From: Phlegmacium glaucopus
Lineage: Eukaryota; Basidiomycota; Agaricomycetes; Agaricales; Cortinariaceae
Direction of reading: 5' to 3'
Assembly: GCA_015039465.1 (NCBI GenBank)
Contig: MU130379.1
Span: 987,270 to 1,051,269, forward strand
Length of the DNA: 64,000 nucleotides
The notes under the pieces: generated by a model
Database searches by the model: none
Told to the model about the DNA's origin: nothing
What the model saw: the letters and a program-made list of their open reading frames with translations, nothing else
Shown here: in pieces, positions 12,901-24,726 of the stretch
Position numbering within the stretch: position 1 is the stretch's first letter
Layout of the letters: each line of letters opens with the position of its first letter
Position numbers and translations under genes: made by a program

Positions 12901-13003
12901 ATGATGATATGAGTTACTTGAGAATACCGAATTTGACTATGGAACGGACGACAGCGTTCATCCCTGCGCTGTCGCCACCAGAAGTGAGGATAGCGATCTT
13001 CAT
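9930..13003 (-). CDS. ATP-dependent 6-phosphofructokinase, eukaryotic two-domain form
   Basis: Phosphorylates fructose 6-phosphate to fructose 1,6-bisphosphate, the committed step of glycolysis, in the cytosol. Twelve exons (12918-13003, 12577-12868, 12331-12520, 12039-12276, 11904-11988, 11665-11853, 11487-11612, 11290-11433, 11209-11231, 10615-11155, 10431-10561, 9930-10374) sum to 2,490 nt, 829 residues. N-half: [51 protein letters not shown] with catalytic Asp, and the [10 protein letters not shown] motif. C-half (allosteric): [51 protein letters not shown]. At about 830 residues it lacks the extra N-terminal domain of budding-yeast subunits. One exon is only 23 nt, and intron 8 (11232-11289) uses a GC donor (AAG/GCGAGT). 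Divergent from the F-box gene, 141 bp between start codons. Confidence 0.95.
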
Positions 13004-13144
13004 GGTAGACTAGAAGAAAGCCGGAATGGATTGGGATCTATTTTATACTCTACTCGGAGTTGGAGGTGTCTCGTCTCACACGTGTAGCGGAGTCTAGTGG
13101 CGTTGGTGGCTGATCAGTGGCGTGTGTGCCTTGCTCTTTGACCA
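13004..13144. promoter_or_regulatory. Short bidirectional promoter region, PFK / F-box gene
   Basis: Only 141 bp separate the phosphofructokinase ATG (minus) from the F-box ATG (plus), so 5' untranslated and promoter elements must be shared or overlap. I see no clear TATA box; a short TATTTTATAC stretch at about 13040-13050 is a weak candidate. Confidence 0.45.
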
Positions 13145-14770
13145 ATGACTCCCAACTACAATCTCGACATCAATGAGCTCTGTCGTCGTATAGTCCCCAA
13201 CCAACCCACATCAACCTCACATTCATCACCTATTTCTTGTCTACCACCAGAAATCCTAGCTCAAGTATTCTTTCTCTGTATACCCTTCGAACAATTCCCA
13301 ATTCCAAGCCACAATGAAGCCCCTCTCCTCATCACTCGAATCTCCTCTTTCTGGCGCACACTCGCCATCAATACCCCAGACCTTTGGTCGGCTTTCCACA
13401 TCAACTATAAGGACCCAGGTGAAGATATCCCAGCTACAAACCTCTGGCTAGCCCGTTCGACCAACAGACCACTCTCCTTATCCCTCGCTATCGATTTTGG
13501 TGAACAAAGCCAACAAGGCATACTAGACGCTCTTTGTCGTCATTCCACCAGATGGAAACATATCCGTTTCGACTTTCGCCATCTATATTGTCCACCCATG
13601 TATTCCCTCAACATGGCTGAGAGTTCTATCCCCGAACTGTCCACCTTCGAATTCCATGCGAGGGACATCAGCAGTTCCAACCTTTCCCAAATAACACGTC
13701 TATTAACAACTGCACCCAATTTACGACAAGTTACTTGGGTCGACGACTTGGCCGACACCGATATGTTGTTGGAACTTCCTTTGAACCAACTTACATGGTT
13801 ATCACTGGCGATGGATCATGGTACTCTGGATTATATCCAAATCTTAAATCGCTGCTCCAATCTGGAGCATATAAGGATAACTCGTCCTTTGTCATCTTCA
13901 TATCAAACGAAACCGTCACCTTTGTTTTTGGACAAATTGACGTCATTGAATATCTCTTACGACCTTACTGCTGTCCTTGACTATTTGGTGTTACCATCTT
14001 TGAAGCATGTAATAATTTTCACTGCGAACGATGGAACCGACAAACACAGTCTACCGACTCCGGCGTATTCCTATGAATCCCTACTTCATCATTCGCACTT
14101 GCAACGACGGATGGCTCACACTGGTAGAAGCGAAGTATGGGACCCCTCTCCTCTCATATCCCTCATCGACAGATCATCATGCGAAATAACCACTTTGTCA
14201 CTTAGTGCACCGATGATGGAAAATGCGTTGTTGCTTTGTTTGTCAAAGATGAGTTCGTCGCTTGTTGGTCTCGAGGTAGAAGGCGTGGAGGTTGGAGATA
14301 AGGTGTTAAGCTACTTGACCCGCCGTCGTAGTGTTTGGCCCGGATCATCTGGAGTGGACGACAGAGAGCAGCCTGAGCTCGGTGAAATTGAGGAGGAGGA
14401 GGATGATGATTTCCTATGTCCAAACCTGGAAGACCTCATCCTACATACTCAAATCACATCCTCCCAAGGCATATTAGCTGATATGATCGCATCTCGGCTG
14501 ATCCGCGACGAATCAGAGATTAGTATAGATCCTTCGAATCCCCAAGAATATACCACTACTGGAAAAGCGTTGAGGAGATTGATGATATTGGATGGACATT
14601 GGGATTTAGATAGACTGAAAGAAGTCAGTTCTTTGTCCCAAGAACAATCTAGTGAGTTGTCAACAACAGGAGGGAATGGGTTCAAGGTCTACATCATACC
14701 ACGGAAATCTATTACGAAAGGTCGGACAAGGAATTATTTTTTCAAGAGGAAGTTATGTGCAAGTCGGTGA
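13145..14770 (+). CDS. F-box-like protein with leucine-rich region
   Basis: Single-exon gene, 541 residues. Residues about 25-75 (SCLPPEILAQVFFLCIP ... ISSFWRTLAINTPDLWSAF) form the F-box-like motif common in Agaricomycetes; F-box proteins recruit substrates to SCF ubiquitin ligases through Skp1. The rest has irregular leucine-rich stretches and an acidic linker (EIEEEEDDDF) near residues 418-427. The family is highly expanded in mushrooms and targets are unknown. The C-terminus is basic. Start is the first ATG, directly before MTPNYNLDINELC. Frame is intact with no introns needed. Neighbours give no hint to its target. Confidence 0.85.
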   Translation: MTPNYNLDINELCRRIVPNQPTSTSHSSPISCLPPEILAQVFFLCIPFEQFPIPSHNEAPLLITRISSFWRTLAINTPDLWSAFHINYKDPGEDIPATNLWLARSTNRPLSLSLAIDFGEQSQQGILDALCRHSTRWKHIRFDFRHLYCPPMYSLNMAESSIPELSTFEFHARDISSSNLSQITRLLTTAPNLRQVTWVDDLADTDMLLELPLNQLTWLSLAMDHGTLDYIQILNRCSNLEHIRITRPLSSSYQTKPSPLFLDKLTSLNISYDLTAVLDYLVLPSLKHVIIFTANDGTDKHSLPTPAYSYESLLHHSHLQRRMAHTGRSEVWDPSPLISLIDRSSCEITTLSLSAPMMENALLLCLSKMSSSLVGLEVEGVEVGDKVLSYLTRRRSVWPGSSGVDDREQPELGEIEEEEDDDFLCPNLEDLILHTQITSSQGILADMIASRLIRDESEISIDPSNPQEYTTTGKALRRLMILDGHWDLDRLKEVSSLSQEQSSELSTTGGNGFKVYIIPRKSITKGRTRNYFFKRKLCASR

Positions 14771-15187
14771 TTTCCGTTCCGACGAACGACGACGAATAAC
14801 TTTGCCGGCATTGTTTTCATCTACGATTTGGCCAATTTCTCGTTTCTCTTTACTTAGCCAATACCCATGCAAACATAGATTTTTACGAATGCTAGAAACA
14901 AAGAAACCAAGAGTTTTTTTTTCTTTTTCTTTTTCTTTTCCTTTCTTTTCTTTACTCACTATCAATCTCGTCCTTCATGATAATACCATTTTTGCTGTTA
15001 ATATTATTCTTCCCTCATGTCACATAGGCTCTAAGGCCCTTCCCTTTATGGTAAGGCGTCTGAGGTTCGAATTTTACTTTTCTTTACACACATACTATTA
15101 CAGTATGTATCTCCATCTTCATATTTAGAGGCTTAAACAATAAGAACAAGGATATCGTGTTCACAAATCTCAAATCAACATTGAATT
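14771..15187. repeat. Convergent 3' spacer with pyrimidine tract
   Basis: Between the 3' ends of the F-box gene (plus) and P450 copy A (minus). It contains an imperfect T/C tract at about 14916-14955 (repeats of CTTTTT/CTTTT). No gene is seen; the ORF-like readings across it come from the low-complexity run. Confidence 0.5.
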
Positions 15188-17822
15188 TTAGAGAATTGGT
15201 TGCACCAACTTCACCACCAATGGGAGCTGAGGTCCCGTTTCTTCACCTACAACTATTGGTTTCACTGGAGTCTCCATGTGCCAAAATATTTCTTTCTCTG
15301 ACAGGCTAAATTCGAACGACTCGAGCAACAACGACAGGACCACCTCTGCAGCGAAGAAGAAAGAAAGAAAGAAATATGATACATGATTCAGTTCAATAAA
15401 ACGAAAATGCTTACTCATTTCAAGTTGAGCAAACTTGAAGCCACTGATGTATATTTTTCATTAATGTGAAGACAAAGCATATAAAAAACAATTGCACTGA
15501 CATGCATGCACTACCACCGCCAATAAAAGTCATCCTGGAGGGTTCAAAATTTTTTATGAGCCACCAATCATGACAAGTTTTTTTTTTTTTTTTTCGATAG
15601 TATACGAGGTTGGAACTCACAGATGAGAATAAACTCCAGGCAAATGAGCAGAAATAACCGATTCAGGCAGGGGAGTCAACCATCTTTCAGGTTTCCATTC
15701 ATAAGAATCTGATCCCCATATTTCAGGATTTCGATTAGCAGCGAGAATCCCGACCACGACGCTGGTATTGTTTGGGATAAGCACTTCAGTGATCTTTCGT
15801 CCATCCAGTCCTTTGATCGGGGTTGAAAGAGGAAGAACAACATCTCGATTGGTACTATTTCAAACCAAACCGCACCTAATCAGTTTACCAGGTAATATAG
15901 AAATGAACAAGGAAAGTGAATTAACGTACACTCTCATAACATACGAAAGGGGCGGACAACTGTACGAGGAGATTGGTCGACAAAAGGATTAAATATCACA
16001 ACAACAAAAAAAGGATAAAAACTCACATTCTCATGGTTTCACGGCAGACTGCATCCAGATATGGCAAAGCAACTAACTCGTCATACGCAAGGTTTCCACG
16101 ACGACTCCTTGCGTCCACAATTTCTTGGCGGAGTTTGCTTTGGACATCCTGGTGGGCCGCCAAGAGGTGGAGTATACGGGCAAGCGCGCCGGAAGTGGTA
16201 TCCATCGCAGCGAAAGTTAAAGTACTACTCCGATCAGACCGTTATGGAGGGGCAATGAAATTTGACACCTACGACACTTGGGCGAGCAATTCTTCCTTTG
16301 ACAATTTATCTTCTTCAGACACACTCATATTGGCTCTCACTATGGTAAGTGATGAGTCAACTACACTTTGTGTCAAAGAGCAGGTGATGATACGCACTTA
16401 AAATGTTCATAATATCTTTGCCTTGACCGATCTGTCGAGTGTCCACTTCATCTCCTTCCGCCAGCGCTTTCTTATTTGCTTCGAATATTTCGACCGAAGT
16501 GCGGTGAAGTACATGTACGATGTCTCGGAGTTCATGAAGCGTCTTCCACGGTAAAATATTCATGATAAATCGTCGGAACTGAGGTGTTCCAATCTTCAGG
16601 CATGTGGACTGCAAATACATAATACTGAATATCATTTTGTATAAAGTTGGCCTTTGTATGAGTGTCAGTACGAAAAGACCGATGACCGTTATGTCAGGAC
16701 ATACACATATAACCTGGCTGCAGTACTATATGGATGGTGGGTAGCGTCCTCGGTTAGCGGGTCAAACGAGTACCCCAGCCCACTTTGGCCGATCAATTCA
16801 AGTGCTGTGCGAGTCAGCCAGGAAAGTACTTCAATCTATAGAAAATGAAATGAGAAATTAGATAGTAGCAGGTTATACAAACTACAAACTTCTCGTGGCC
16901 CGTCTTTGACTCTATGGGCAAAGGCATCTCGAAGCTTTGGGAAAGAAAATAATATTAGAATGAGGGGACAAAAATTAAAGGAGGTGTACCTTGTAGGAGA
17001 TGTTATAGAATGTGGGAACTAGGGCATTAATAAGTAGACTTATATCTGTAGGTAAAGAAATTGTACATGCTCATTCCGCGCAAATGTGCAACTGAAAACA
17101 CAGGGTTCAACATCTTTCTCTGCTTCCGGTGCTGATCCCCTTTGAATCACATTTAGGACATGCTCATGCAGCAACGACGAAAAAAAAAAACGATACCCAA
17201 GGTTCCTGTAAGTCCAGGACCGAAACACACGCGACTTGTCCTTGAAAGCGAGATGTTCAGTATGACATGGTTACTTCTTTATTACATGGACAATTCACTG
17301 AATAGTGGCTGATGTTCCTTCATAGATATGTTGATCCTAAGGCGGTGAGAATACGTAGTTTTAACGAATATTTTAAAAAACCTACTTTGACAAATATATA
17401 GTGCATTGCTTTCGGGTCGAAAACATAAAGCTGATTTTCCTGTTTGGTGCGATCAGGATCAATTTGAAAGGTCGAGAAAAAACGGATAGCACAAACACCA
17501 AGTACGGCCTTGAGCTTCATAACACTGCCATCTACTGGACGTCAACGATCCTGTTCCTGAGGAATTGAAAGATTTTCATACACTTCTGTGCAATTTCTTT
17601 GTGAAATTCCCATCCTTTGATGCTGAAAAATTGTGGAAAAACACCTGAGGATTGGGCAGACGATAAGAGAGCAGTTTCAAGTTTGAAAAACCAATTACCG
17701 AACAAAAAGGATTGGGAAGGTGGGCCCGGTAGGTTATCCAGAGCCGATTTGACAAGGAATTGCCGTAGTACCTTCCACGTTACATAGGAAATTGCACAGA
17801 AAATGACAGCCTGAGTAAACAT
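15188..17822 (-). CDS. Cytochrome P450, copy A (heme-signature Arg replaced by Ser)
   Basis: Membrane-anchored monooxygenase, substrate unknown. About 18 exons could be followed in frame from ATG 17820-17822 to TAA 15188-15190. Marks in order: N-terminal anchor (MFTQAVIFCAISYVTW), proline hinge LPGPPSQSFLFG, C-helix region GDQHRKQRKMLNPVFS, I-helix FAAMDTTSGALARIL, K-helix ExxR in CRETMRI, PERF-type YEWKPERWL, and the heme loop FIGGGSACIGF with the ligand Cys. In P450s the residue two before that Cys is normally Arg; here codon AGT gives Ser, while the paralogue at 33.6-36.2 kb keeps AGG (Arg). Splice sites otherwise match copy B at every intron I checked, and no frame breaks were found. It could be a working enzyme, a weakened one or an early pseudogene. 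Confidence 0.85.
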
Positions 17823-18244
17823 GGCAGAACAGTAGCGACGAAGGATGGTCAAGTCAGGATTATATTCCAGTGTTGAAGCGGGGAGAATTGATCGTTGACA
17901 TCACCGATGAAACTTCGGATATATGACATATGCAAGCTCCTTTGTTAAGAAAGCTGGCTAGATGTATGGCAATGAGAGTTTTAAAGGGGTAGGAATCCCG
18001 GATAAGCCCGGATACCATGTGTTGCAACTTGCGGGGTTTAGAATACAACCTCCTATCAATCGGCAATCAAGTTAATATTTTGTAGTAAATTTATAAATTC
18101 GCATTTTTGACAGAGAAAGAATTTGTCTACACATTTTGATTCTATGATTTTGCGTTTCTCCAAGGTTTTTCCGAGCTGCGTCACAGATCAGTCACGTAAG
18201 GTGACGTATGTCCGGCGTCCGCTACCTTACAGTAACTCGCCAGA
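17823..18244. promoter_or_regulatory. Divergent promoter region, P450 A / hydrolase
   Basis: A 422-bp interval between divergent start codons. It is AT-rich near 18060-18130, with TATTTTGTAG and TTTATAAATT stretches that could act as core promoter elements for either gene. No specific operator is recognised. Confidence 0.4.
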
Positions 18245-19079
18245 ATGGATGCAGTTATGTTAGACCAGCTGAATCACATTACTCTGCCATCTGGAATTTC
18301 TTTAGAAGCCAACATAACGCGACCTTTATATAACGACTCAACAGACACGCAAGTGGATAAGAAACTGGCAGTCTGTCTTCACCCCTGGTCCTGGCTTGGA
18401 GGGCAAAAAGACGACCCGTAGGTTTTAGACCTCTGGTAATAATCTCTGGGCTTAAATCAGGTCATTTGACCCTGCTAAGAGTGTTGATGACATTGGTAGA
18501 GCCATTAACCACAAAAAACTATCACGTCCTTCGATACAACTCGAGAGGGGTTGGTGCTTCAACTGGCCGCGCATCTTTCACCGGTTTCAGTGAGGTGGAA
18601 GATCTGGAAGCCGTTGTTCAATGGGCTCTAGATAGAATCCGAGACGTTCGTTCCCTTGTTATTCTGGTGTGGTTTTGTCAATGTACTCTAAATCCTGGCT
18701 GAGCTAACGCGCCTCATTGCAGGGTTATTCCCATGGCTCATTAATTGCTTCCATGCACCCAGTCCTCTCCCAAGCCTTCCCTTTGGTACAAATATCGCAT
18801 GTCCTGCTCTCATATCCCCTTGGTCCAAGAAGCTGGCTGACTATATTTCACTCATCGTCATATTCCAAGGCGCTGGAAGCACTCGTTCAACATCCCGACT
18901 CTAACGTTCTCATAATTTTCGGAGATCAGGATGAGTTTACCTCGCAGTCTAAATACACGACATGGGCTTCAAGTTTGAAAGGCAGCGTAAAAATCGTGCA
19001 AGTCAAAGATGCTTCTCATTTTTGGAGAGGGCAGAGTGGACATAAGCTAGGAGAGATAGTCAATGAATGGCTTTTATGA
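18245..19079 (+). CDS. Alpha/beta-hydrolase family protein
   Basis: Small cytosolic alpha/beta-fold hydrolase of the fungal 'HPWSWLGG' type. Exons 18245-18417, 18480-18666 and 18723-19079 (239 residues incl. phases checked). The core shows LAVCLHPWSWLGG (oxyanion strand), YHVLRYNSRGVGASTGR, and the nucleophile elbow GYSHGSLIAS, whose Ser sits in G-x-S-x-G-like context (GYSHG). A late Asp region (VLIIFGDQDEFTS) and the final His (KDASHFWRGQ) complete the triad. Substrate cannot be told; related proteins are annotated only as hydrolases or dienelactone-like. Divergent from P450 A. Confidence 0.82.
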
Positions 19080-19319
19080 CCTTTGTATTTGTTGGACAAC
19101 CAAGTTACTTATTACCTAATTTGGCAGTCAATGTATGTAACCATCTCTCAGGAGTCTGGGCCAGGTAAACTTATTACATCTACCATCGGTTCTCGAACCT
19201 GTTTCTCGAGGCTCTGATCTTCTTTTGACCACCCTCCTTGCCTAAAGTCGTACACCCACCACTCTCGTCTGTTACTTGCCTAATCTTGAAGGTCTTTCCC
19301 TTACCACACGGCTAAGGCA

Positions 19320-20900
19320 ATGTACGTGTAGCCCACTATGTAGCACGTCGCGTCATCAACCCTTGTTCATCTGTATCATTCATTAAATAGGCCACTTCCG
19401 GATGAGCGACCGCGGCAAAGCGTGGCCAATCTCATAGGTCGATTCGAGACTCAGAACAAACGACTGTCCATCTCCGCGAGTTCGCCATCTCGCAGTTCCA
19501 GTGTGGTCTCTCATATAACCGGTGACTCGGTCAAAGAAGAAATCAAAGAAAAACGTGAATGGCCTCCCAAATCAGTCGTTAGCACAGAGAAGCCTCCCAT
19601 CATTATTCCGACTTCCATTCGTCACGTTCCACCCCCATTAAGTTCTCAACCTATATCCTATCCATCTCCATCAACTCCATCCACTCCAGTCAACAGTCAG
19701 GTCAAGAACGAACACCCTGCTTCGCCATCACAGGCCGAGCCTGAAGTACCGTTGACGGTGAAAGCATTGCAGAGACAAACTGCTGAAGCACCCAGCTCTT
19801 TCTTAGCAAATTGGAGAAAAGACATTCCTTTGGCCCCCGTTGAAATGGCGACAGAAACCGATCCTAACTCTCTGGAGCTCACACTTGAAGCGCTTACGCC
19901 GTCCCTCCCAACTCCAACTGCAGCATCAATGCAAAAATCCGGAAATCTGATACCCCCTCGTACTTCGACTGGAGCTCTCAAAATCAAATCTAGTTTGTCT
20001 GCTTCCAAAGTAACTCCTGCTGCATCCAAGACCCCCATCAAAGGAACAACAAAATCACCGGGCCCCAAACAATCATTATCGTCCTCAACCACTCAACCCT
20101 TGAGATCTCAACATACAGGTCAATCTGTCGCGTCAACTGCATCGACAAGGAAGCCAACATCCAAACCAGCTCCTATCACACCATCTCAATCAAAGACTGG
20201 TCCTCGTTCAGATGCTTCTCGTGCTAAAACACCGACTTCTGCTCGGCCGAAAACACCATCCTCTGGGCTTTTTGCTCCGACAGCTGCCTCTCTTGCCCGG
20301 TCACGTAACGCTCCCCCTCAGCTACCCACCCCTACCAAGAAACCGACTTTGAGCAGTAGTTCCATGGACCGACTCAGCAAACCCACGGCTGCCTCTTTAT
20401 CGAAAGCGCGAACTCCTGCCGTCATAGCATCAACGTCCACAAGCCGATCAACCGTTGCTAAGACTAAAGCTGCTCCTACAAATACTAAATCCAAGGAGCC
20501 GGTTACTCAGAAACCTGCGGCACAAACGGTAGCTGCACCTGATCAGAATGGCTCTGGAGCAATCCCTGCTGCGATGGTGGATAATGTCATAGAAGCAGAG
20601 ACCAAAGAAGTACCCTCAGAAGATGCTGACCCAACTCTCGTTTCTTCTTCGCCGGCAGAAACGGAAGAAACAGCACCAGAAGAACCTGTTGTTGAAGAGA
20701 CTCACGAAGATTCCACCTCCGGTGTCAGTCCATCCGAACCTGTAGCGAACCATTTAGAGGAGTCTAAGCCCACCGATGAACTTGAAGCCATCGTCAACCT
20801 TCTGGAGTCGGCTTCTCTCCCCAAATCAGAACCCGCGACCATTCCCGATATACCCGACGACATCCTCGAGATTCCCGACGAAGAAGAGAAACGTCAGTGA
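19320..20900 (+). CDS. Disordered Ser/Pro/Thr-rich protein with intron-split start codon
   Basis: Predicted 503 residues, family not recognised. Exon 1 is just the A and T of the start codon (19320-19321), followed by a 69-nt GTACGT..AATAG intron; exon 2 (19391-20900) supplies G and the frame MPLPDERPRQSVANLIGRFE. The first 30 residues are the best ordered-looking part and may be a short conserved motif. The rest is low complexity: Pro/Ser/Lys-rich, basic in the middle, acidic at the end (VVEETHEDS, EIPDEEEKRQ). A motif PTAASL(A/S)(R/K)(S/A)R occurs twice (about residues 288 and 328). Pattern suggests a cytoskeletal or microtubule-associated scaffold, but this is only a guess. An alternative start at an in-frame downstream codon is not excluded. 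Confidence 0.65.
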
Positions 20901-21345
20901 CAGTCGAGCGAAGAAGAAAACAAGACGAAATGACACCCGAACGATACATATTTTACCAAGCCAAACCTCTAACAAACTTCTTTTGCAGTGCAACTAGTAC
21001 TTTCATGTATCCTCTGTGAGGGTAGTATATTCCTGGTTTCACCGATCATGTTAGTGCTAAAGCTCCTGAAGTGACCTTTCAGTGCATCCACAAACTCATC
21101 CAATTTAATGGACTTCGGGATTGCATCATATTTACTATTTTTTTTTTCCTGCCGAACCTTTTAGTGGGCTTTCAGAAAGTGGTATATTGAGGAACATGGT
21201 GATATAAATCTATTCTTTCTTGTGCAGTTTGAAATTTGAGTCGGAAATCAAGGTGCAGTCACTGTCGGCATCTGCCGTCCACATTCTCACGATGCGCGAT
21301 TTGATCCAACGCGTCACCTCCTATTAACATCCAACATCAATAACA
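20901..21345. other. Spacer between Ser/Pro-rich gene and SEM1/DSS1
   Basis: Holds the 3' region of the upstream gene and the promoter of SEM1/DSS1. A T-run occurs at about 21136-21148. No gene is seen. Confidence 0.5.
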
Positions 21346-21780
21346 ATGTCTGCATCGACTTCCAATGCAAAAGCTAGTGAATCTTCAAAATCGGCAGAAC
21401 AACAAAAGCAGGAAAACCTGCCCAATCTAGGTGTTCTCGAGGAAGACGATGAATTTGAGGAATTTGCAGTAGCAGGTCAGCCTAGGCTACAATATTCATT
21501 CTGATTACCTTTGAATCTTTTTCTGTTTCGTTAGATTGGAACGATTCGGAAACAGATTTGGCTCATCTTGGAGGAGCACAACCCGGAGCAGCGAAGTCGG
21601 GGGGAGACAAACTTTGGGAAGATAACTGGGATGATGATGATATTGAGGATGAATTCAGCGTTCAACTAAGGTAAGAGTTGTCTTCCTATAGTCTCATCGC
21701 GATTTTTCATTACTGTTGATATCAGGAATGAACTAGCCAAGACAAAAGAGTCCGGCAGTGGGACAGCTATGGAACATTAG
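21346..21780 (+). CDS. SEM1: Sem1/DSS1, proteasome lid and DNA-repair cofactor
   Basis: Very acidic 106-residue protein. Exons 21346-21475, 21535-21670 and 21726-21780 sum to 321 nt. The diagnostic DSS1 pattern is present in two acidic blocks: EEDDEFEEFAVADWNDSE and WEDNWDDDDIEDEFSVQLR, followed by the C-terminal helix NELAK. In other eukaryotes it is a subunit of the 26S proteasome lid, of the TREX-2 mRNA export complex, and a partner of BRCA2-type recombinases. The N-terminal extension (Ser/Ala/Gln-rich, about 25 residues) is variable in the family. Intron phases agree exactly with the motif spacing, so confidence is high. Confidence 0.95.
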
Positions 21781-22021
21781 CATATATACGCCATGATAAT
21801 CGTTCATGGACAACTCTGGAATTTATAGAATCTGTCCGTATATCTCCTGAAACGTGCTTGTCGACTGTATTGCAAGGCAAAAGGACTATAGTCAACTAAC
21901 AACAGTTCGGAGCAAGGACATCGTTATACGTCATTTAAAAAAAACAAGAGTGTGAGTCTCATGAGTTTGGCATTACTGGGTATCTCAAATTATAAAGTCA
22001 AATAAGAACGCCCACTTGGGC

Positions 22022-24726
22022 TCAGGCCTTCTCAGCTTTCTCTCCATCGTCCGAAGATTCGACTGACATGGTATCCGCTAAGCCCATAGCAGAGGTATCG
22101 TAGCCGTTGGCCTCTAAATACTCGCGGAACTATGGACAAGAAAATGGTCAGTCAAATATTCTTGAAAGCCAATTGATATACGAACCAGAGCGTCTTCCAA
22201 CTCCATCCCATCAGTAGTGAGGGGTTTAATGAAGAGCAAAGTAATGATGGCGCTCAGAATCGCCAAACCTGAGAGTAATTAAATTTCCACAATAAAAACA
22301 TTGTAGAGAAAAACACTAACCACTTCCAATCCAGAAAGGGCCTGTGTTACCTTTCACCGAGTTGGCACCACCGAAGCCTAGAGGTATCCCAATGAACTTC
22401 CCAATTAAACCCGACATTAAGAGTCTTACTATCAATTATTGGAGGGAACGCTAAATAATGAATGAGCGAAGGACGTCTCGGTGGGAAAACTGAGTAAACT
22501 TACCCCATGTACCAATAAAAGCACCAATCTTGCCAACTGCTGCTGCAAATCCGTAAAATTGCCCGCGAACAGCTGTTGGACTGGATTTGCTCGCCAACAA
22601 ACCCAGACAATTTCCTGGACCTATACTCTGATTTTAGCTGGTATGTACAGGCAGTCCCATTGGAGACAAACCAAGTTCTCCGAAGCTCAAGAAAATGCCA
22701 TAGACGACCTAAAATAGTTCCGTATCAACATTTGACAATCACAATTATGAAAGGTCTCTCCATACTGCGAAAGCCCCAATGTGTCGAGTCAGCCTAGATA
22801 TTTTAGTTCGTCAGTCAAATCCATAGGAATGCGGCAATAAACGCACGGTAAATAAAGACCACTCATGATAAATCCAACTATAGCTTGCAATACAAGGCCC
22901 GTGATCTGAGCTCTAGTTAAAAGTGTATAAAAGCTGAATGAACAGCTAACTCACCATTGTATATTTAGCGCCCAAGTAGTCGACAACGAATGCTCCAATG
23001 ATCGTCCCTAGGGGATAGTTCGTAATAGTCCAATAAGTAACATGAACGTGGCTCACCTGGCATGTAGAACAAACTAGAAAGAATATTAGAAAAGAGGTCT
23101 TGAGAACGTTCAGGGAACTTACTTGATGATCACGTTCCAGCCAAAAACCACGGTAAGGGCGCTTGCACCACCAGTGATGCTAGATTTAGTTAGCAAGAAG
23201 TTTCTGAAGAAGCGTATGCGAGCATGTCCTTACTTATTAATGACGATTGAAGAGTAGATCCCGAACTAGAGTACTTGACAGATGAGAAACATTTACCTCC
23301 GTCTAGGAATAAGATACAAACTGGATAACTAGAACCAAAACATTATCAGCGGATTCGAGAGAACAAGAAAGAAGTTCTTACGTGATGAAATCATATAAAA
23401 ACCTAATGAATGAAATAAGCCAGCTGCATCCGGATCGAAGACGCATCGCAATAAATACCATGTGACTGAGATTGCAGCCAACCGTGTCCCGTAACGACGA
23501 AATATGAGCATGTATGGAATGCGGGCATTTTTCATGGAGTCCTTTCTGAAGCGCTTAGGCTCTTCCATGCTCAATCGCCAAAGGAAGACGGCTGCGGCAG
23601 GAACAAAACCAAGACCAAGGGAAAGACGCCATACTGCGCGAAGATGATTATTGCCAAATCTTTTAAACGTACAGTCATTATATTTGGTAGACAATGAAGA
23701 GAAAAAGTATATTTACATCCAAAAAAGGACTAGAGGCACAAATGCAGATATAACGAATCCGAAATCGATCATGGAATCTAAAAGAAAGATGTCAGAGATT
23801 GGTAGAAGGAAGGATAAGATTGATAACACACTGGTAGCGAGGGCGAACCATCGATGCTGGGCCTTTTTATTAATTCCAGGCTCTTCCGATTGCTCAGATG
23901 CCGAGACAGATCCGCAAGGATATTCGGCGCCTACTCCAATGCCAATCAAGAAGCTGGATAACGGGGATGAACATTGTGGCGAGACACTATGCATGGCAAG
24001 AAGCAGATTTACCGCATCGCACTCAACATAGCCAGCAATCCACCTATGCTCCCATGTGCGCCAGAAGATGCCGCAGAGAGTAGGGAGAACAGTGCGACTA
24101 TACCAGTAGCAGTCATCTGGTGGTAAACGAGGATGCAACAATGTAACCATTTGTAGATGTGGATAAGGAAGGAAAAGGGTCATACCATACCAAATTTCCG
24201 TCCAATCTTGTCAGAGAGATAACCTTGGATAATTCAAGATGACATAGAAAAAATGCAGAGGGAGTGATCTCACCAAAGACAAGCATGCCCACAACGGTGC
24301 CCGCGAATAAGAGACTGCTCACTATTCTGCTATAATTGTGCTGGTCGATCACATCCGAACCATAAATTCGTGTCAGAACTTTTAGAAAGGGAATTGATGA
24401 GTTCGTAGACCGAGAGCAGGGCGATGATTTTTCACGGCTGACCTGTGTTTACTAGAAAACAGGACTATTGAGTGCGTTAACCGGCTTGGTAAAAATCGAC
24501 ATACCACTTCCAATGATGCCATTGGCATAACCTGTTCATTGACAAATTTAGACCCGGTTCGAAAACACTCAAATATAATAACCGCACCATCGGAGAACAA
24601 GGCAGTCCCACACCTATACCAAAATGGCGTTCTGTATTAATCTCATTTATCTGAAAAAAAATCTACGCACGCAAAAATGAGGGAAACACTCTTGAGCCGT
24701 TCTTTGAAGGTTGACGACGTCGACAT
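22022..24726 (-). CDS. MFS permease, Git1/Pho84-like (phosphate or glycerophosphodiester uptake)
   Basis: Twelve-helix H+-coupled transporter of the plasma membrane. The start (24724-24726) reads [14 protein letters not shown], then [14 protein letters not shown] and YANGIIGS after splicing. Loop 2-3 has the MFS motif [33 protein letters not shown] followed by [12 protein letters not shown] is the signature of fungal glycerophosphoinositol permease-like proteins; another is [18 protein letters not shown]. The central loop contains [19 protein letters not shown]. The acidic tail ends with [14 protein letters not shown]. The gene is cut by a dozen or so short introns and I did not fix every border. 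Substrate choice between phosphate and glycerophosphodiesters is inferred from family only. Confidence 0.8.

Noticed and set aside
15040..15080. Possible tRNA near GGTTCGAATTTTAC
   Set aside because: Only a partial B-box-like word; no acceptor stem or A-box in range. No tRNA was found elsewhere in the window.
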